Shown piece by piece: positions 18,567 to 29,310 of a stretch of 64,000 nucleotides of DNA; positions within the stretch are counted from its first letter, which is position 1, and each line of letters starts with the position of its first letter. The notes below the pieces were generated by a model. The model was not told the DNA's origin. It ran no database searches and saw only the letters and a list, made by a program, of their open reading frames with translations. The stretch comes from Pseudomonas sp. SJZ074 (lineage in GTDB: Bacteria > Pseudomonadota > Gammaproteobacteria > Pseudomonadales > Pseudomonadaceae). Both the position numbers and the translations under genes were made by a program. The stretch is taken from assembly GCF_007828215.1 (NCBI RefSeq), contig NZ_VIUE01000001.1, forward strand, positions 460,528-524,527, given 5' to 3'.

Positions 18567-20021
18567 ATGCAATTGATCTGGCTGCGCAGCGACCTGCGCC
18601 TGAACGACAATACCGCCCTGGCGGCGGCCGCGGCCCGGGGGCCTTGCGTGGCGGTGTACCTGACCAGCCCAGCACAGTGGCGTGCCCATGACGATGCGCC
18701 GTGCAAGATCGATTTCTGGCTACGCAACCTGGCCTCGCTGAGCACAGCCTTGGCCGAACTGAACATTCCCTTGCTGATCCGCCATGCACCGCACTGGGAT
18801 CAGGCTCCGTCGGTACTGCTCACGCTGTGCCGCGAACTGAACATCGAAGCGGTTCATGCCAACGAAGAATACGGAGTGAATGAGGCCCGGCGCGATGCCG
18901 AAGCAGCCCGTTGCCTGAAAGCCCAGGGCATCGATTTCCACAGTTATCTCGACCAACTGCTGTTCAAGCCCGGCAGCGTGCTGACCCGGACCGGCAGCTA
19001 CTTCCAGGTGTTCAGCCAATTTCGCAAAGCCTGCTACAGCCGCCTGCACCTTTCACTGCCGAAGCTGATCCGTGCACCGGCCCGGCAGGCACCGACCGGT
19101 ATCCACAGCGACCTGGTGCCCACAGAGGTCGAAGGATTTGCTCTCCCCAGCGACTCCCTGCGCACCCTCTGGCCCGCCGGTGAAAACGAAGCCCGGCGGC
19201 GCCTCGACACGTTCGTCGATCAACACCTGGACTTTTACCAAAGCGAACGGGACTTCCCGGCCAAGCCCGGTACCAGCCAGCTTTCGGCTTATCTGGTGAC
19301 AGGCGTGGTCTCGCCGCGCCAGTGTCTGCATGCCGCATTGCAAGCCAACCAGGGCGAATTCGAGAGTGGAAGTGCCGGAACCGTGACCTGGATCAATGAA
19401 TTGCTCTGGCGTGAGTTTTATAAACACATTTTGGTGGGCTTTCCCCGTGTGTCCCGCCATCGTGCGTTTCGCCCGGAAACCGAAGCCCTGGCCTGGCGCA
19501 ATGCGCCCGAGGAGCTGGCAGCCTGGAAGCAGGCACGCACCGGACTGCCGATCATCGATGCCGCCATGCGTCAACTATTGGAAACAGGATGGATGCACAA
19601 CCGTTTGCGGATGGTCGTCGCGATGTTTCTTACCAAGAACCTGCTGATCGACTGGCGCGAAGGCGAGCGCTTTTTCATGCAGCACCTGATCGACGGAGAC
19701 CTGGCCGCCAATAACGGTGGCTGGCAATGGAGCGCTTCCACCGGAACGGATTCGGCGCCCTGGTTCCGCCTCTTCAATCCGTTGAGTCAATCGGAAAAAT
19801 TCGATCGTGACGGCCTGTTTATCAAACGCTGGTTACCTGAGCTGAACGATCTCGATAAGCAACAGGTCCATAACCCATTGGGCGGGTTATTCGATAGGCC
19901 GGACTACCCGGCTCCGATCGTCAATCTCAGCCAATCCCGGGAACGTGCGTTGGAGGCTTTCAGGAATTTGCCGACGCGGCAACATGCCATGACTGGAAAA
20001 ACGGGCGATCAACGAACGTGA
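18567..20021 (+). CDS. phrB: Deoxyribodipyrimidine photolyase
   Basis: A 484-residue class I CPD photolyase, repairing UV dimers with reduced FAD and an antenna cofactor. It begins MQLIWLRSDLRLNDN. FAD-domain blocks include WRDFYKH-equivalent LLWREFYKHI near 283, ARTGLPIIDAAMRQL (near 328) and MHNRLRMVVAMFLTKNLLIDW near 347-367, then NNGGWQWSASTGTD, and AYDDDD-like NPLSQ. Three conserved Trp of the electron-transfer chain are expected. GGAAAACCCC before the ATG at 18567 favours it over the ATG at 18555. It is the last gene of the LitR operon proper. Confidence 0.96.
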   Translation: MQLIWLRSDLRLNDNTALAAAAARGPCVAVYLTSPAQWRAHDDAPCKIDFWLRNLASLSTALAELNIPLLIRHAPHWDQAPSVLLTLCRELNIEAVHANEEYGVNEARRDAEAARCLKAQGIDFHSYLDQLLFKPGSVLTRTGSYFQVFSQFRKACYSRLHLSLPKLIRAPARQAPTGIHSDLVPTEVEGFALPSDSLRTLWPAGENEARRRLDTFVDQHLDFYQSERDFPAKPGTSQLSAYLVTGVVSPRQCLHAALQANQGEFESGSAGTVTWINELLWREFYKHILVGFPRVSRHRAFRPETEALAWRNAPEELAAWKQARTGLPIIDAAMRQLLETGWMHNRLRMVVAMFLTKNLLIDWREGERFFMQHLIDGDLAANNGGWQWSASTGTDSAPWFRLFNPLSQSEKFDRDGLFIKRWLPELNDLDKQQVHNPLGGLFDRPDYPAPIVNLSQSRERALEAFRNLPTRQHAMTGKTGDQRT

Positions 20022-20139
20022 AATTATCGACATCCAGAGTGCGGGCCAGCCAGGCGATATATAGTCAAGCTACCCCAAGACTCGTCATGGGTGTCCCTTA
20101 CCCGAAGCGGCGGGCCGCCCCGATCAAGAGGAGTATGGA

Positions 20140-20898
20140 ATGGGTCAGAGACCACCGCGACGATATTGGCTGACGGGTGCCGGCAACGGAGTCGGCGCTT
20201 CGTTGGCCCAGGCAATTCTTGAGACCGGGGCGAACCTGGCGATCAGCTCACGCTCGGCTCAATCCTGCGAAGCCCTTTCGGCACACTATCCAGGTCAGAT
20301 ACTGACGATGCCTGGCGACTTGACCGACAGCCAGACGGTACGCGACATCACCGATCAGATCGCTCAGCAGTGGGATGCCCTGGACACGCTGATCCTGAAC
20401 GCCGGCACCACCGAGTACGTCGACAGTCAGTTTACCGACGCTTCTCTCATCGAACACATCGTGCGCAGCAACCTGTTGGTCGCAAGCCTTTGCATCGAAA
20501 CAGCCTCGCCATTGCTGCGTGCCGGCACCGCACCCCTGCTGGTGGGAGTCATCAGCCCGGCAACTTACCTGCCACCGTCCCACACCGAGGGCAGCAACGG
20601 AGCAATGCGTTATCTGTTCGAATCGGTCCGTGCCTGCGAAAACATCGACGTAACGCTCGTTCGCCCGGACTTCGACTGCGCCCTTGGGAGCCTGGCGGAG
20701 TTTCCGGCCACACCAGGGTCGACAGACGAAATGGCTGCCTACATCCTGAGCCAGTTGGTCGAACGTCCCCATGAAGTGCTTCTCCCTGTCACGGCCGTGG
20801 CCGCGCTGTGGCCGTTACCGCCTTCGGGCCAGATCACACAAGCGGACATCGATCCCTGCCAGGCAAGCGTCTGGTCACCGATCAAGGGTCGACCCTGA
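20140..20898 (+). CDS. SDR-family protein lacking the catalytic Tyr and Lys
   Basis: A 252-residue short-chain dehydrogenase-fold protein. The nucleotide motif TGAGNGVG (residues 12-19), LILNAGT (near 85) and the post-catalytic VTLVRPDF (near 171-178) are normal. The catalytic region reads SHTEGSNGAMRYLFESVR, so aligned on RYLFES the YxxxK positions are Thr and Asn; the usual SS before it is SP. The protein is probably not a classical oxidoreductase. It follows phrB by 118 bases with its own AAGAGGAG site. Confidence 0.8.
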   Translation: MGQRPPRRYWLTGAGNGVGASLAQAILETGANLAISSRSAQSCEALSAHYPGQILTMPGDLTDSQTVRDITDQIAQQWDALDTLILNAGTTEYVDSQFTDASLIEHIVRSNLLVASLCIETASPLLRAGTAPLLVGVISPATYLPPSHTEGSNGAMRYLFESVRACENIDVTLVRPDFDCALGSLAEFPATPGSTDEMAAYILSQLVERPHEVLLPVTAVAALWPLPPSGQITQADIDPCQASVWSPIKGRP

Positions 20899-20926
20899 GC
20901 GACCCGCATGCCTTACACTGCGCGCC

Positions 20927-21232
20927 ATGGAAATCATCCCTCTCGCTGACCTCACTGCATCGACCGTTACGTGCTCAACGTGCGCGGCGTGCTGCTGCCA
21001 ACTGGAAGTGCTGTTGATCACTGACACCGGTGTCCCGCAACGCTTCATCGCCACGGACGATTGGGGCGGGGAAGTGATGCTGCGTCTCGATGACGGCTGG
21101 TGCGCGGCGCTGGATCGCGACAGCATGAAGTGCACCATCTACGAAAAACGCCCGCTGATCTGCCGGGAGTTCGAAATGGGAGCATTGGAATGCATTGAAG
21201 AACGCCGCGGGATTACCACGGCGTATCGGTAG
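20927..21232 (+). CDS. YkgJ-family cysteine cluster protein
   Basis: A 101-residue protein with the YkgJ Cys pattern: CSTCAACCCQLE at about 17-28, a later WCAALD near 65, KCTIYEKRPLICREF near 76-90, and C near 95. The family is thought to bind an Fe-S cluster or zinc; the physiological role is unknown. The frame overlaps nothing and starts 28 bases after the SDR stop, suggesting co-transcription. It is followed by a REP doublet. Confidence 0.85.
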   Translation: MEIIPLADLTASTVTCSTCAACCCQLEVLLITDTGVPQRFIATDDWGGEVMLRLDDGWCAALDRDSMKCTIYEKRPLICREFEMGALECIEERRGITTAYR

Positions 21233-21243
21233 AACATCACCGC

Positions 21244-21340
21244 CGCTATCGCGAGCAGGCTCGCTCACAGGATCAGCGGGGGATATCAGACTCGCGGCTA
21301 CCCGCGAAACAGTATGGGAGCGAGTCTGCTCGCGATAGCG
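21244..21340. repeat. REP doublet between ykgJ and pagL
   Basis: CGCTATCGCGAGCAGGCTCGCTCACA pairs with TATGGGAGCGAGTCTGCTCGCGATAGCG at a distance of about 45 bases, with a few mismatches in the inner arms. It is positioned between convergent genes. Confidence 0.87.
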
Positions 21341-21411
21341 GTAGCACAGTCGACCTCAAAGCCAACTGCACCAGCCACGTTACAAGCAACTGCTCCCCAC
21401 AGGGTCAGGTA

Positions 21412-21930
21412 TTACAGCGGCATCGTGTAATGCAGGGCGTAGCTTTCCACGCCATCGTTATCCGACTTGATACCCGCATTGGAATAATGAGTAGCGCGAA
21501 TGCCCACTTCATGCCCACCGTTGAAGCGCAAGCCGAAGCCGATGCGGTCTTCGAACTGGAACGAGCTACCGAGCTTGTTATCTTCCAGCTCGGTCTTGTC
21601 GAACAGCGCAACACCCACGCCCGCCTCGATATAAGGCTTCACGTTCTCACCGGAAAATTCATACACGAAGACTGGCGAGAACGACAGGCTGTGGTTACTG
21701 GACGTCTTATCCCCTTCCCAGTAAGTGTAGGCACCGCTCCAGTAGCCAGTCAGGCGGCCAACGTCGCTTTGCCACCAACTCTTGTCCCAGTCGAATTGCA
21801 TCCCCAGGCGATAGGTCATGGTCGAGTCGCCGGTCTGGCCGACCGCGAACTCAACACCCGCTGCCTGTGCGGTGTAAGTGTGCCCCAGCAATGCAGCCGC
21901 AAATGCGGCAAAGCAGAGTAAGCGCTTCAT
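21412..21930 (-). CDS. pagL: Lipid A 3-O-deacylase PagL
   Basis: A 172-residue outer-membrane beta-barrel that removes the 3-position acyl chain from lipid A. The signal peptide MKRLLCFAAFAAALLGHTYT ends at AQA-AGV (residue 23). The catalytic triad pattern HYSNAGIKSDNDGVESY is present near the C-terminus (His, Ser, then Glu 12 residues later), and the protein ends in an aromatic-alternating barrel strand. The ATG at 21930 follows AAAGGA; the upstream frame (from 21957) lacks a ribosome site. PagL expression is often PhoPQ controlled, but no such site was identified. Confidence 0.93.
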   Translation of the reverse strand: MKRLLCFAAFAAALLGHTYTAQAAGVEFAVGQTGDSTMTYRLGMQFDWDKSWWQSDVGRLTGYWSGAYTYWEGDKTSSNHSLSFSPVFVYEFSGENVKPYIEAGVGVALFDKTELEDNKLGSSFQFEDRIGFGLRFNGGHEVGIRATHYSNAGIKSDNDGVESYALHYTMPL

Positions 21931-22046
21931 TAGAAACATCCTTTTCCGAACGTACATCGTTAGTTATTTGTTACAAACAGACGAAGGTATAGAAATCCGC
22001 GCTGGAACAGAAGTTCAGCAGCATTTACGGAATTTTCACATTTTGC

Positions 22047-22838
22047 TTACAGATTGAAGCCTTGCACAAGGCCAGACGAATGCCACAGCATCGGTAGGAT
22101 ATTTCTTAAATGTGTCGGATCAGCGCTGCTCCAGAACTGCGTTTCGCTGGCCGGTCCCTCGGCCAACAATCCACGCTCAGCCAACAGGCGCTGGAGTTGT
22201 CGGGCCACGGCTGCGCCGGTGTCGATCAGCCTGATGTGATCCGGGATCATCTGCTTGAGCATTGGCCTGAGGAAGGGGTAGTGCGTGCAGCCCAGGATCA
22301 GCGTATCGCAGCCGGCGGCGAGTAACGGGTCAACGTAATGCTGCAGCAACTGATGCAAGGCCGGACTGTGCAAGTCACCCGTCTCGATCAGCTCCACCAG
22401 GCCCGGGCACGGCTGGGTGATAACTCGCACATCGGTGGCGAAACGGTCGAGCAAGGCGGCGAACTTGGCGCTCTGCAAGGTGCCGGTGGTGGCCAGCACG
22501 CCGACAATGCCGCTGCGGGTAGCAGCGGCGGCCGGCTTGACCGCCGGCTCCATGCCGACGATAGGCCAGTGGGGGAAATCGCGACGCAAATCAGCCGCCG
22601 CAGCGACCGTCGCGGTATTGCAAGCCACCACCAGCGCCTTGGCACCCTGGCTGAGGAGAAAATCGGCAATGATCGCGCAGCGCTGTCGGATGTATTCCGG
22701 CGTTTTCTCGCCGTAGGGAATGTGCCCGCAGTCAGCCACGTACAACAGCGACTCGTTGGGCAGCAGCCGATGGATTTCGCCCAGCACCGACAGCCCGCCG
22801 ACACCCGAGTCGAGCACACCGACCGGCGCTTCACGCAT
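22047..22838 (-). CDS. murI: Glutamate racemase
   Basis: A 263-residue enzyme supplying D-glutamate for peptidoglycan. The two catalytic Cys motifs are visible: VVACNTATV (near 69-77) and [11 protein letters not shown] (near 180-190), with [11 protein letters not shown] near the N-terminus. It overlaps the upstream moeB stop by 8 bases, so it is the last gene of hemA-prfA-prmC-moeB-murI. Confidence 0.96.
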   Translation of the reverse strand: MREAPVGVLDSGVGGLSVLGEIHRLLPNESLLYVADCGHIPYGEKTPEYIRQRCAIIADFLLSQGAKALVVACNTATVAAAADLRRDFPHWPIVGMEPAVKPAAAATRSGIVGVLATTGTLQSAKFAALLDRFATDVRVITQPCPGLVELIETGDLHSPALHQLLQHYVDPLLAAGCDTLILGCTHYPFLRPMLKQMIPDHIRLIDTGAAVARQLQRLLAERGLLAEGPASETQFWSSADPTHLRNILPMLWHSSGLVQGFNL

Positions 22839-23595
22839 GGGGGTCACCACAGACGCTGCAAGCCGGGTCACGCTTGACCCGCAATTCGCGGAACCGCGTA
22901 CCCAAGGCATCGATCAATAGCAGGCGTCCCACCAAGGGCTCACCAAAGCCGGCCAGCAATTTCAAGGCCTCAAGGGCTTGCAGACTGCCCACCAAGCCTA
23001 CCAACGGCCCAAGCACCCCCGCTTCGCTGCAGGTCAACTCGGACTCGCTGCCATGCCCGTAGAGGCAGTGATAGCAAGGGCTTTCGGGACGGCGTGGGTC
23101 GAACACCGAAAGCTGGCCCTCCAGACGGATCGCCGCCCCGCTGACCAGCGGCTTGGCAGCCGCGACACATGCCGCATTGACCGCCGTGCGTGTCGAGAAA
23201 TTATCGGAACAGTCCAGCACCAGATCCACTGCCGCGACAGCCACGGCCAGGCTGTCCTCGTCCATGGCCATTGGATGCGGCACCAGTCGAACCTCGGGAT
23301 TGATCGCCGCGAGACGACGCAAGGCCGAATCGACCTTGCTCAGGCCGACGCTGTCGGTGTCATGGATGATCTGGCGTTGCAGGTTGGTCAGGTCGACCGT
23401 ATCGAAGTCCGCCAGGTGCAGTTCGCCGACGCCGGCGGCGGCCAGGTACAGCGCCACCGGCGCACCGAGGCCACCAAGGCCGACGATCAATGCACGACTC
23501 TGCTTGAGGCGCAGTTGGCCGTCGATGTCCACATGCTGCAGCAGGATCTGCCGGCTGTAGCGCAACAACTCCTGATCGTTCAGCACGGCAGGCAC
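22831..23595 (-). CDS. moeB: Molybdopterin-synthase adenylyltransferase (MoeB/ThiF/HesA family)
   Basis: A 254-residue E1-like enzyme. The ATP-binding [19 protein letters not shown] is at about 39-57, followed by [14 protein letters not shown] and DCSDNFSTR, the adenylation site. The two zinc-binding Cys pairs are at CYHC (near 173) and CSVC (near 247). It adenylates the C-terminal Gly of MoaD in molybdopterin synthesis. It lacks the rhodanese tail of MoeZ. It overlaps prmC by 16 bases. Confidence 0.93.
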   Translation of the reverse strand: MPAVLNDQELLRYSRQILLQHVDIDGQLRLKQSRALIVGLGGLGAPVALYLAAAGVGELHLADFDTVDLTNLQRQIIHDTDSVGLSKVDSALRRLAAINPEVRLVPHPMAMDEDSLAVAVAAVDLVLDCSDNFSTRTAVNAACVAAAKPLVSGAAIRLEGQLSVFDPRRPESPCYHCLYGHGSESELTCSEAGVLGPLVGLVGSLQALEALKLLAGFGEPLVGRLLLIDALGTRFRELRVKRDPACSVCGDPHA

Positions 23596-24410
23596 CCCAG
23601 GCTTATGCGTTCATGGCCGCCGAGGTCCTTGCGACTATGGACCTCGGAGAAACCCTGGTTCTGCAATAGATCCCGCACCGCCCCGGCCTGATCGTAACCA
23701 TGCTCGAGCGCCAACCAGCCGCCCGGTGCGAGGTGAGCCGGTGCCTGGGCAATAATCTCGCGCAGGTCATCGAGCCCATCCTGGCCCGCGACCAATGCAC
23801 TGGCAGGTTCGAAACGCACGTCACCTTCGGCCAGGTGCGGATCGGTGGCGGCAATATAAGGCGGGTTGCTGATGATCAACTCGAAACACTCGCCTTCCAA
23901 GGCACTGAACCAGTGACTGCTCAACACCGTGACATTGCCCAGCTCCAGGCGCTGGCGATTGCGTTCGGCCAGGGCCACGGCCTCCAGCACCCGGTCGACC
24001 GCCGTGACCGTCCAGGCCCGACGCTCGCTGGCCAGCGCCAGGGCAATCGCGCCGCTGCCGGTGCCCAGGTCCAACACCCTGGCCGCTGTGGCCGGCAACA
24101 AGGCCAGCGCGGTTTCCACCAGCAACTCGGTATCAGGACGCGGGATCAGGGTATGGGGCGCGACTTCCAGGTCGAGTTTCCAGAAGCCCTGCTGCCCCAG
24201 GATGTAGGCCACCGGCTCGCCGGAACGACGCCGACGCAGGTACTCGGAAAACAGCAGCGCGGCCTCGCTTGGCACGATTCGCTCGGGCCAGGTGTGCAGG
24301 AAGCTGCGGGACTTGCCCAGCGCAGCCGCCAGCAGCAACTCGGTATCCAGTTTTGGTGTGGGTGAATCCGGCAATTCGGCGGCACGTAGCAGACTGGCGA
24401 TGATGGTCAT
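23580..24410 (-). CDS. prmC: Release-factor glutamine methyltransferase PrmC (HemK)
   Basis: A 276-residue SAM-dependent enzyme that N5-methylates the Gln of GGQ in release factors RF1 and RF2. The SAM motif VLDLGTGSGAIALALA lies near 115-130, the substrate motif NPPYIA near 184-189, and an N-terminal helical domain precedes them. It is directly downstream of its substrate gene prfA with an 11-base gap. The position between prfA and moeB matches the PAO1 arrangement as I recall it. Confidence 0.96.
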   Translation of the reverse strand: MTIIASLLRAAELPDSPTPKLDTELLLAAALGKSRSFLHTWPERIVPSEAALLFSEYLRRRRSGEPVAYILGQQGFWKLDLEVAPHTLIPRPDTELLVETALALLPATAARVLDLGTGSGAIALALASERRAWTVTAVDRVLEAVALAERNRQRLELGNVTVLSSHWFSALEGECFELIISNPPYIAATDPHLAEGDVRFEPASALVAGQDGLDDLREIIAQAPAHLAPGGWLALEHGYDQAGAVRDLLQNQGFSEVHSRKDLGGHERISLGCLPC

Positions 24411-24421
24411 GTGTTTACCTT

Positions 24422-25504
24422 TTATTCGCCAATCGCGGCCAACTGGTCGGCCTGGTATTCGGCCAGCAGCGGTTCGATCACCGCCTCGACACCGCCGGCC
24501 AGGATTTCATCCAGGGAATACAAGGTCAGGTTGACCCGATGATCGGTGACCCGGCCCTGGGCAAAGTTGTAGGTTCGGATGCGCTCGGAGCGATCCCCCG
24601 ACCCCACCAGCAACTTGCGCTCGCTGGCGATGGCGCTGGCGGCGGCACTGGTCTGCTGGTCGTTGAGCTTGGCCGACAGCCAGGCCATGGCCCGAGCCCG
24701 GTTCTTGTGCTGGGAACGCTCTTCCTGGCATTCGACCACGATGCCCGAAGGCAAGTGGGTGATGCGGATCGCCGAATCGGTCTTGTTGACGTGCTGACCG
24801 CCCGCGCCGGAAGAGCGGTAGGTGTCGATCCGCAGGTCCGCCGGGTTGATTTCGATGGCTTCCTGTTCGTCCGGCTCGGGCAATACTGCCACCGTGCAAG
24901 CCGAAGTGTGAATGCGCCCCTGAGACTCGGTGGCCGGCACACGCTGTACGCGGTGGGCACCGGACTCGAACTTCAACTTGCCGTAGACGTTGTCGCCCTC
25001 GACCCGGGCGATGACTTCCTTATACCCACCATGCTCGCCTTCGTTCTCCGAGAGGATCTCCACCCGCCAACCGCGACGCTCGGCATAACGCGAATACATG
25101 CGAAACAGGTCGCCGGAAAAGATCGCTGCCTCATCGCCACCGGTACCGGCACGGATCTCCAGGAACACGTTGCGTCCGTCGTTCGGATCCCTGGGCAGCA
25201 GCATGCGCTGCAGATTGCTCTCCAGTTCGATCAACTGTTCCTTGGCCTCGCGGACTTCCTCCACCGCCATTTCACGCAGGTCGGGGTCACTGTCCTTGAG
25301 CAGCGCCTGGGCACCGGCGAGATCGTCCTGCACTTTGAGCAACTGTTTATAGGTGGCGACAACCGGCTCGACTTCCGCGTATTCCTTGGAATAGGTGCGA
25401 AATTTGTTCTGGTCGGAAATGACTTCGCCATCGCCCAGCAAGGCGGTCAGTTCTTCGAAACGGTCCTGGAGGGTGTCCAGTTTATTGAGCAGTGACGCTT
25501 TCAT
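24422..25504 (-). CDS. prfA: Peptide chain release factor 1
   Basis: A 360-residue release factor for UAA and UAG stop codons. The GGQ motif is visible in [17 protein letters not shown] (about residues 228-244), and the PAT-type anticodon tripeptide region is consistent in [14 protein letters not shown] near 185-198. Length is exactly that of the family. It overlaps hemA by 4 bases (ATGA). Confidence 0.97.
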   Translation of the reverse strand: MKASLLNKLDTLQDRFEELTALLGDGEVISDQNKFRTYSKEYAEVEPVVATYKQLLKVQDDLAGAQALLKDSDPDLREMAVEEVREAKEQLIELESNLQRMLLPRDPNDGRNVFLEIRAGTGGDEAAIFSGDLFRMYSRYAERRGWRVEILSENEGEHGGYKEVIARVEGDNVYGKLKFESGAHRVQRVPATESQGRIHTSACTVAVLPEPDEQEAIEINPADLRIDTYRSSGAGGQHVNKTDSAIRITHLPSGIVVECQEERSQHKNRARAMAWLSAKLNDQQTSAAASAIASERKLLVGSGDRSERIRTYNFAQGRVTDHRVNLTLYSLDEILAGGVEAVIEPLLAEYQADQLAAIGE

Positions 25505-26790
25505 TGCGATTTCTTATCCGAAAAGCTATCCGGTGAACCCTCACCGAGGGCAAAGAGTTCCTGGGCCATGGCCAGTGCATCGAGGCGGCCCTCGGCGGTC
25601 AGTTTCTTCAGCTGGACACTGGGGGCGTGGAGCAATTTATTGGTCAGGCCACGGGCCAACTGCACCAGGACCTCTTCGGCGCTGCCGCCGTTGGCCAGCA
25701 GGCGCTGGGCTTTGTGCAGCTCTTCGTCGCGCAGGCGTTCGCTCTGCTGACGGTAGGCCTTGAGCACATCCACTGCGGCCAGCTCGCGCAGGCGCACCAT
25801 GAAGTCCTCGGCGCCGACGGTGATCATCTCTTCAGCCGCCTGGGCCGCGCCCTGCCGGCTTTTGAGGTTTTCGGCGACCACTTCGTGCAAGTCGTCGACG
25901 CTATAAAGGTACACGTCGTCCAGTTCGCCGACTTCCGGCTCGATGTCCCGGGGTACGGCAATGTCCACCATGAAGATCGGCTTGTGCTTGCGCAGCTTCA
26001 GGGCGCTTTCCACCGCGCCCTTGCCGAGGATCGGCAGCTGGCTGGCGGTGGAACTGATGACGATGTCGCTGTGCACCAGCTCGGCCGGGATATCCGACAG
26101 CAGCACCGCGTGGGCGCCGAACTGTTCGGCCAGGGTACTGGCCCGCTCCAGGGTCCGGTTGGCGACGACGATGCGCTTGACCCCCAGGTCGTGCAGATGG
26201 CGGGCGACCAGGGTGATGGTTTCGCCGGCGCCGATCAGCAGCGCCTGGCTGCGTTGCAGATCGCTGAAAATCTGTTTTGCCAGGCTGACGGCGGCAAACG
26301 CCACGGACACCGGGTTCTCGCCAATGGCCGTGTCGGTGCGCACCTGCTTGGCGGCGTTGAACGTGGCCTGGAACAACCGCCCCAGCAGCGGGCCAACCGT
26401 ACCGGCCTCGCGGGCCACGGCATAGGCCGACTTCATCTGGCCGAGGATCTGCGGCTCGCCCAGCACCAGCGAATCGAGCCCGGAGGCGACGCGCATCATG
26501 TGACGAACGGCCGCATCGTCTTCATGCACATAGGCACTGGCACGCAGTTCTTCAAGGCTCAAATCGTGGTATTCGGCCAGCCAGCGCAGCACGGCATCGA
26601 CCGAAACATGATCCTGTTCTATATAAAGCTCACTGCGATTGCAGGTGGAGAGGATCGCAGCCTCGCGGCTCTCGGTGAGCCGGCAGAGCTGCTGCAGGGC
26701 CTCCACCAGCTGCTCAGGCGTAAAGGCCACGCGCTCGCGGACGTCTACTGAAGCAGTCTTGTGGTTGATACCAAGTGCAAGGAAGGCCAT
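25501..26790 (-). CDS. hemA: Glutamyl-tRNA reductase
   Basis: A 429-residue NADPH-dependent enzyme that starts the C5 haem pathway from glutamyl-tRNA. Signature: [12 protein letters not shown] near 48-59 with the active Cys, [20 protein letters not shown] near 99-118, and the NADPH fold LLIGAGETI near 186-194. The C-terminal helical dimerisation domain is complete. It is first of the leftward operon, divergent from the TPR lipoprotein. Confidence 0.97.
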   Translation of the reverse strand: MAFLALGINHKTASVDVRERVAFTPEQLVEALQQLCRLTESREAAILSTCNRSELYIEQDHVSVDAVLRWLAEYHDLSLEELRASAYVHEDDAAVRHMMRVASGLDSLVLGEPQILGQMKSAYAVAREAGTVGPLLGRLFQATFNAAKQVRTDTAIGENPVSVAFAAVSLAKQIFSDLQRSQALLIGAGETITLVARHLHDLGVKRIVVANRTLERASTLAEQFGAHAVLLSDIPAELVHSDIVISSTASQLPILGKGAVESALKLRKHKPIFMVDIAVPRDIEPEVGELDDVYLYSVDDLHEVVAENLKSRQGAAQAAEEMITVGAEDFMVRLRELAAVDVLKAYRQQSERLRDEELHKAQRLLANGGSAEEVLVQLARGLTNKLLHAPSVQLKKLTAEGRLDALAMAQELFALGEGSPDSFSDKKSQ

Positions 26791-26962
26791 TCAAGGTCGC
26801 TGATGGTGACGTGAAGCCGGCAATTGTCCTACTTCGCCAGATCCAGAACAACCACTGCATCTCTATCGCCCTCGCTGACTCCGTAAATCGACGGGGCGGT
26901 TATGTTTGACCGAAGGCTTGTGTCATGATGATCCGACCGCAGGTTAGTCGTCCTCTTCCTAT

Positions 26963-28687
26963 ATGAATAGATCTTCCGCGTTGCTCCTCGCTCTTGCCTT
27001 GCTCAGCGGCTGCCAGTCCATGGCCCCCGTTTCGACGGACGGTACGCCGCCGGTCGAAGACAGCACGCAGGCACCTGAAAAACCCAAGGTCTACGGCTCG
27101 TTCAGCGAAGAAACCATCTTCAGCCTGTTGAGCGCCGAACTGGCGGGCCAGCGCAATCGCTTCGACATTGCGCTGGATAACTACGTGACCCAGGCCATCA
27201 ATACCCAGGACCCGGGCATCTCCGAGCGGGCGTTCCGCATCGCCGAGTACCTGGGGGCCGACCAGGCGGCGCTGGATACCGCGATGATCTGGGCCCGCAA
27301 TGCCCCGGACGACCTCGAAGCGCAACGCGCCGCCGCCGTGCAACTGGCACGCGCCGGGCGCTACGATGATTCCATGGCCTATATGGAAAAAGTCCTCCAG
27401 GGCAAAGGGGATACCCACTTCGATTTCCTCGCGCTGTCGGCTGCCGATACCGATCAGGAAACCCGCAGCGGCCTGATGAAAAGCTTCGATCGCCTGTTGG
27501 AACGCCATCCGAACAATGGTCAGTTGATTTTCGGCAAGGCCTTGCTGCTGCAACAGGATGGCGACGCCCAGGGCGCCCTCACCCTGCTGGAAGACAACCC
27601 CCCGGAAGCCGGCGAAGTGGCGCCGATCCTGCTGCGTGCTCGCCTGTTGCAAGGCTTGAACCGTGGAGACGAAGCCCTGCCGCTGCTGGAAAAAAGCATC
27701 AAGAAGTATCCGGACGACAAGCGCCTGCGCCTCACCTACGCCCGCATGCTGGTGGAAAACAACCGCATGGACGATGCCAAGGTGGAGTTCTCCAGCCTGG
27801 TCCAGCAGTACCCCGAGGACGACGAGCTGCGCTACTCCCTGGCACTGGTCTGCCTGGAAGCCAAGGCCTGGGATGAGGCCAAGGGTTATCTGGAAGACCT
27901 GATCGCCCGGGAAAGCCACGTCGACTCGGCCCACCTGAACCTGGGCCGCATTGCCGAAGAACGCAACGACCCGCAAAGCGCACTGATCGAGTACGCCCAG
28001 GTCGGTCCGGGCAACGACTACCTGCCAGCACAATTGCGCCAGGCCGATATCCTGATCGGCAACGGCAAGACGGCCGAGGCCCAGAGTCGCCTGGCCGTAC
28101 AGCGCGACGCCCAGCCGGACTACGGCATCCAGCTCTACCTGATCGAAGCCGAGACGCTGTCGGCCAACAATCAGGGCGACAAAGCCTGGAACGTGCTTCA
28201 GCAGGCCTTGAAGCAATACCCGGATGATCTGAACCTGCTGTACACCCGCGCCATGCTGGCGGAAAAACGCAATGACCTGGGGCAGATGGAAAAAGACCTG
28301 CGCCTGATCATCCAGCGCGATCCCGACAACGCCATGGCCCTGAACGCCCTCGGCTACACCCTGTCGGACCGCACAACTCGCTATGCCGAAGCCAAGGTAT
28401 TGATCGAGCAGGCCCACCAGCTCAACCCGGAAGACCCGGCGGTACTCGACAGCCTCGGCTGGGTGAATTTCCGCCTGGGCAACCTCGACGAAGCCGAACG
28501 CCTGCTGCGCCAGGCCCTGGAGCGCTTTCCCGACCAGGAAGTCGCCGCTCACCTGGGCGAGGTCCTGTGGGCCGCCGGCAAACAACGCGAGGCCCGCCAG
28601 ATCTGGAGCAAGTTCCTCAAGGAACAGCCCGACAGCCCCATCCTGCGCGGTACCATCAAACGCCTGACCGGATCAGAGACCCTTTAA
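26963..28687 (+). CDS. TPR-repeat lipoprotein
   Basis: A 574-residue protein with a lipoprotein signal ([17 protein letters not shown], Cys at 17, Gln at +2) and at least nine TPR-like helical repeats, seen in the A-x-x-x-Y and L-x-x-A-L periodicity from about 65 to 560 (for example [19 protein letters not shown] and [21 protein letters not shown]). It is probably an outer-membrane lipoprotein scaffold; the partner is unknown. The gene is followed after 4 bases by lolB, which itself anchors lipoproteins. Confidence 0.9.
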   Translation: MNRSSALLLALALLSGCQSMAPVSTDGTPPVEDSTQAPEKPKVYGSFSEETIFSLLSAELAGQRNRFDIALDNYVTQAINTQDPGISERAFRIAEYLGADQAALDTAMIWARNAPDDLEAQRAAAVQLARAGRYDDSMAYMEKVLQGKGDTHFDFLALSAADTDQETRSGLMKSFDRLLERHPNNGQLIFGKALLLQQDGDAQGALTLLEDNPPEAGEVAPILLRARLLQGLNRGDEALPLLEKSIKKYPDDKRLRLTYARMLVENNRMDDAKVEFSSLVQQYPEDDELRYSLALVCLEAKAWDEAKGYLEDLIARESHVDSAHLNLGRIAEERNDPQSALIEYAQVGPGNDYLPAQLRQADILIGNGKTAEAQSRLAVQRDAQPDYGIQLYLIEAETLSANNQGDKAWNVLQQALKQYPDDLNLLYTRAMLAEKRNDLGQMEKDLRLIIQRDPDNAMALNALGYTLSDRTTRYAEAKVLIEQAHQLNPEDPAVLDSLGWVNFRLGNLDEAERLLRQALERFPDQEVAAHLGEVLWAAGKQREARQIWSKFLKEQPDSPILRGTIKRLTGSETL

Positions 28688-28691
28688 AATC

Positions 28692-29309
28692 ATGTTTTTG
28701 CGCCACTTCATCGTTTTCAGCTTCATCGCCCTGCTCGCCGGCTGTACAGGCTTCGGTACCCGCGAATCCGTCCAGGGCCACGGCAACCCGGCCCAGTGGC
28801 GTGAACACAAGGCACAACTGAGCGGCCTCGACGGCTGGCAGATCGACGGCAAGATCGGCATCCGCGCGCCGAAGGATTCGGGCAGCGGCACACTGTTCTG
28901 GCTGCAACGCCAGGACTACTACGACATCCGCCTGTCCGGCCCACTGGGACGCGGCGCGGCGCGCCTGACCGGCCGGCCTGGGCAGGTGTCGCTGGAAGTC
29001 GCCAATCAGGGTCGCTACGAAGCCCCCACGCCTGAAGCCTTGCTGGAAGAGCAACTGGGCTGGAAATTGCCGGTCTCCCACCTGACCTGGTGGGTGCGCG
29101 GGCTGCCGGCACCGGAAAGCAAGAGTCGCCTGACCCTGGATGCCGACAGCCGCCTGTCCAACCTGGAACAGGACGACTGGCAGATCGAATACCTCAGCTA
29201 TGCCCAGCAGAACGGCTACTGGTTGCCCGAGCGGATCAAGCTGCACGGCAGCGATCTGGATGTCACGCTGGTGATCAAGCAATGGCAACCGCGCAAGCTG
29301 GGGCAATGA
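28692..29309 (+). CDS. lolB: Outer-membrane lipoprotein receptor LolB
   Basis: A 205-residue lipoprotein that takes lipoproteins from LolA and inserts them in the outer membrane. The signal ends in the lipobox LLAGC (Cys at 18). The family pattern [24 protein letters not shown] (about 48-71) and LTWWVRGLP (near 130-138, with the loop Leu region) is present. It lies between the TPR lipoprotein and ispE, an order conserved in pseudomonads. Confidence 0.94.
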   Translation: MFLRHFIVFSFIALLAGCTGFGTRESVQGHGNPAQWREHKAQLSGLDGWQIDGKIGIRAPKDSGSGTLFWLQRQDYYDIRLSGPLGRGAARLTGRPGQVSLEVANQGRYEAPTPEALLEEQLGWKLPVSHLTWWVRGLPAPESKSRLTLDADSRLSNLEQDDWQIEYLSYAQQNGYWLPERIKLHGSDLDVTLVIKQWQPRKLGQ

Positions 29310-29310
29310 C

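Noticed and set aside
26900..28585. 561-codon antisense frame over the TPR lipoprotein gene
   Set aside because: Composition is that of an antisense shadow and the TPR repeats are on the other strand.
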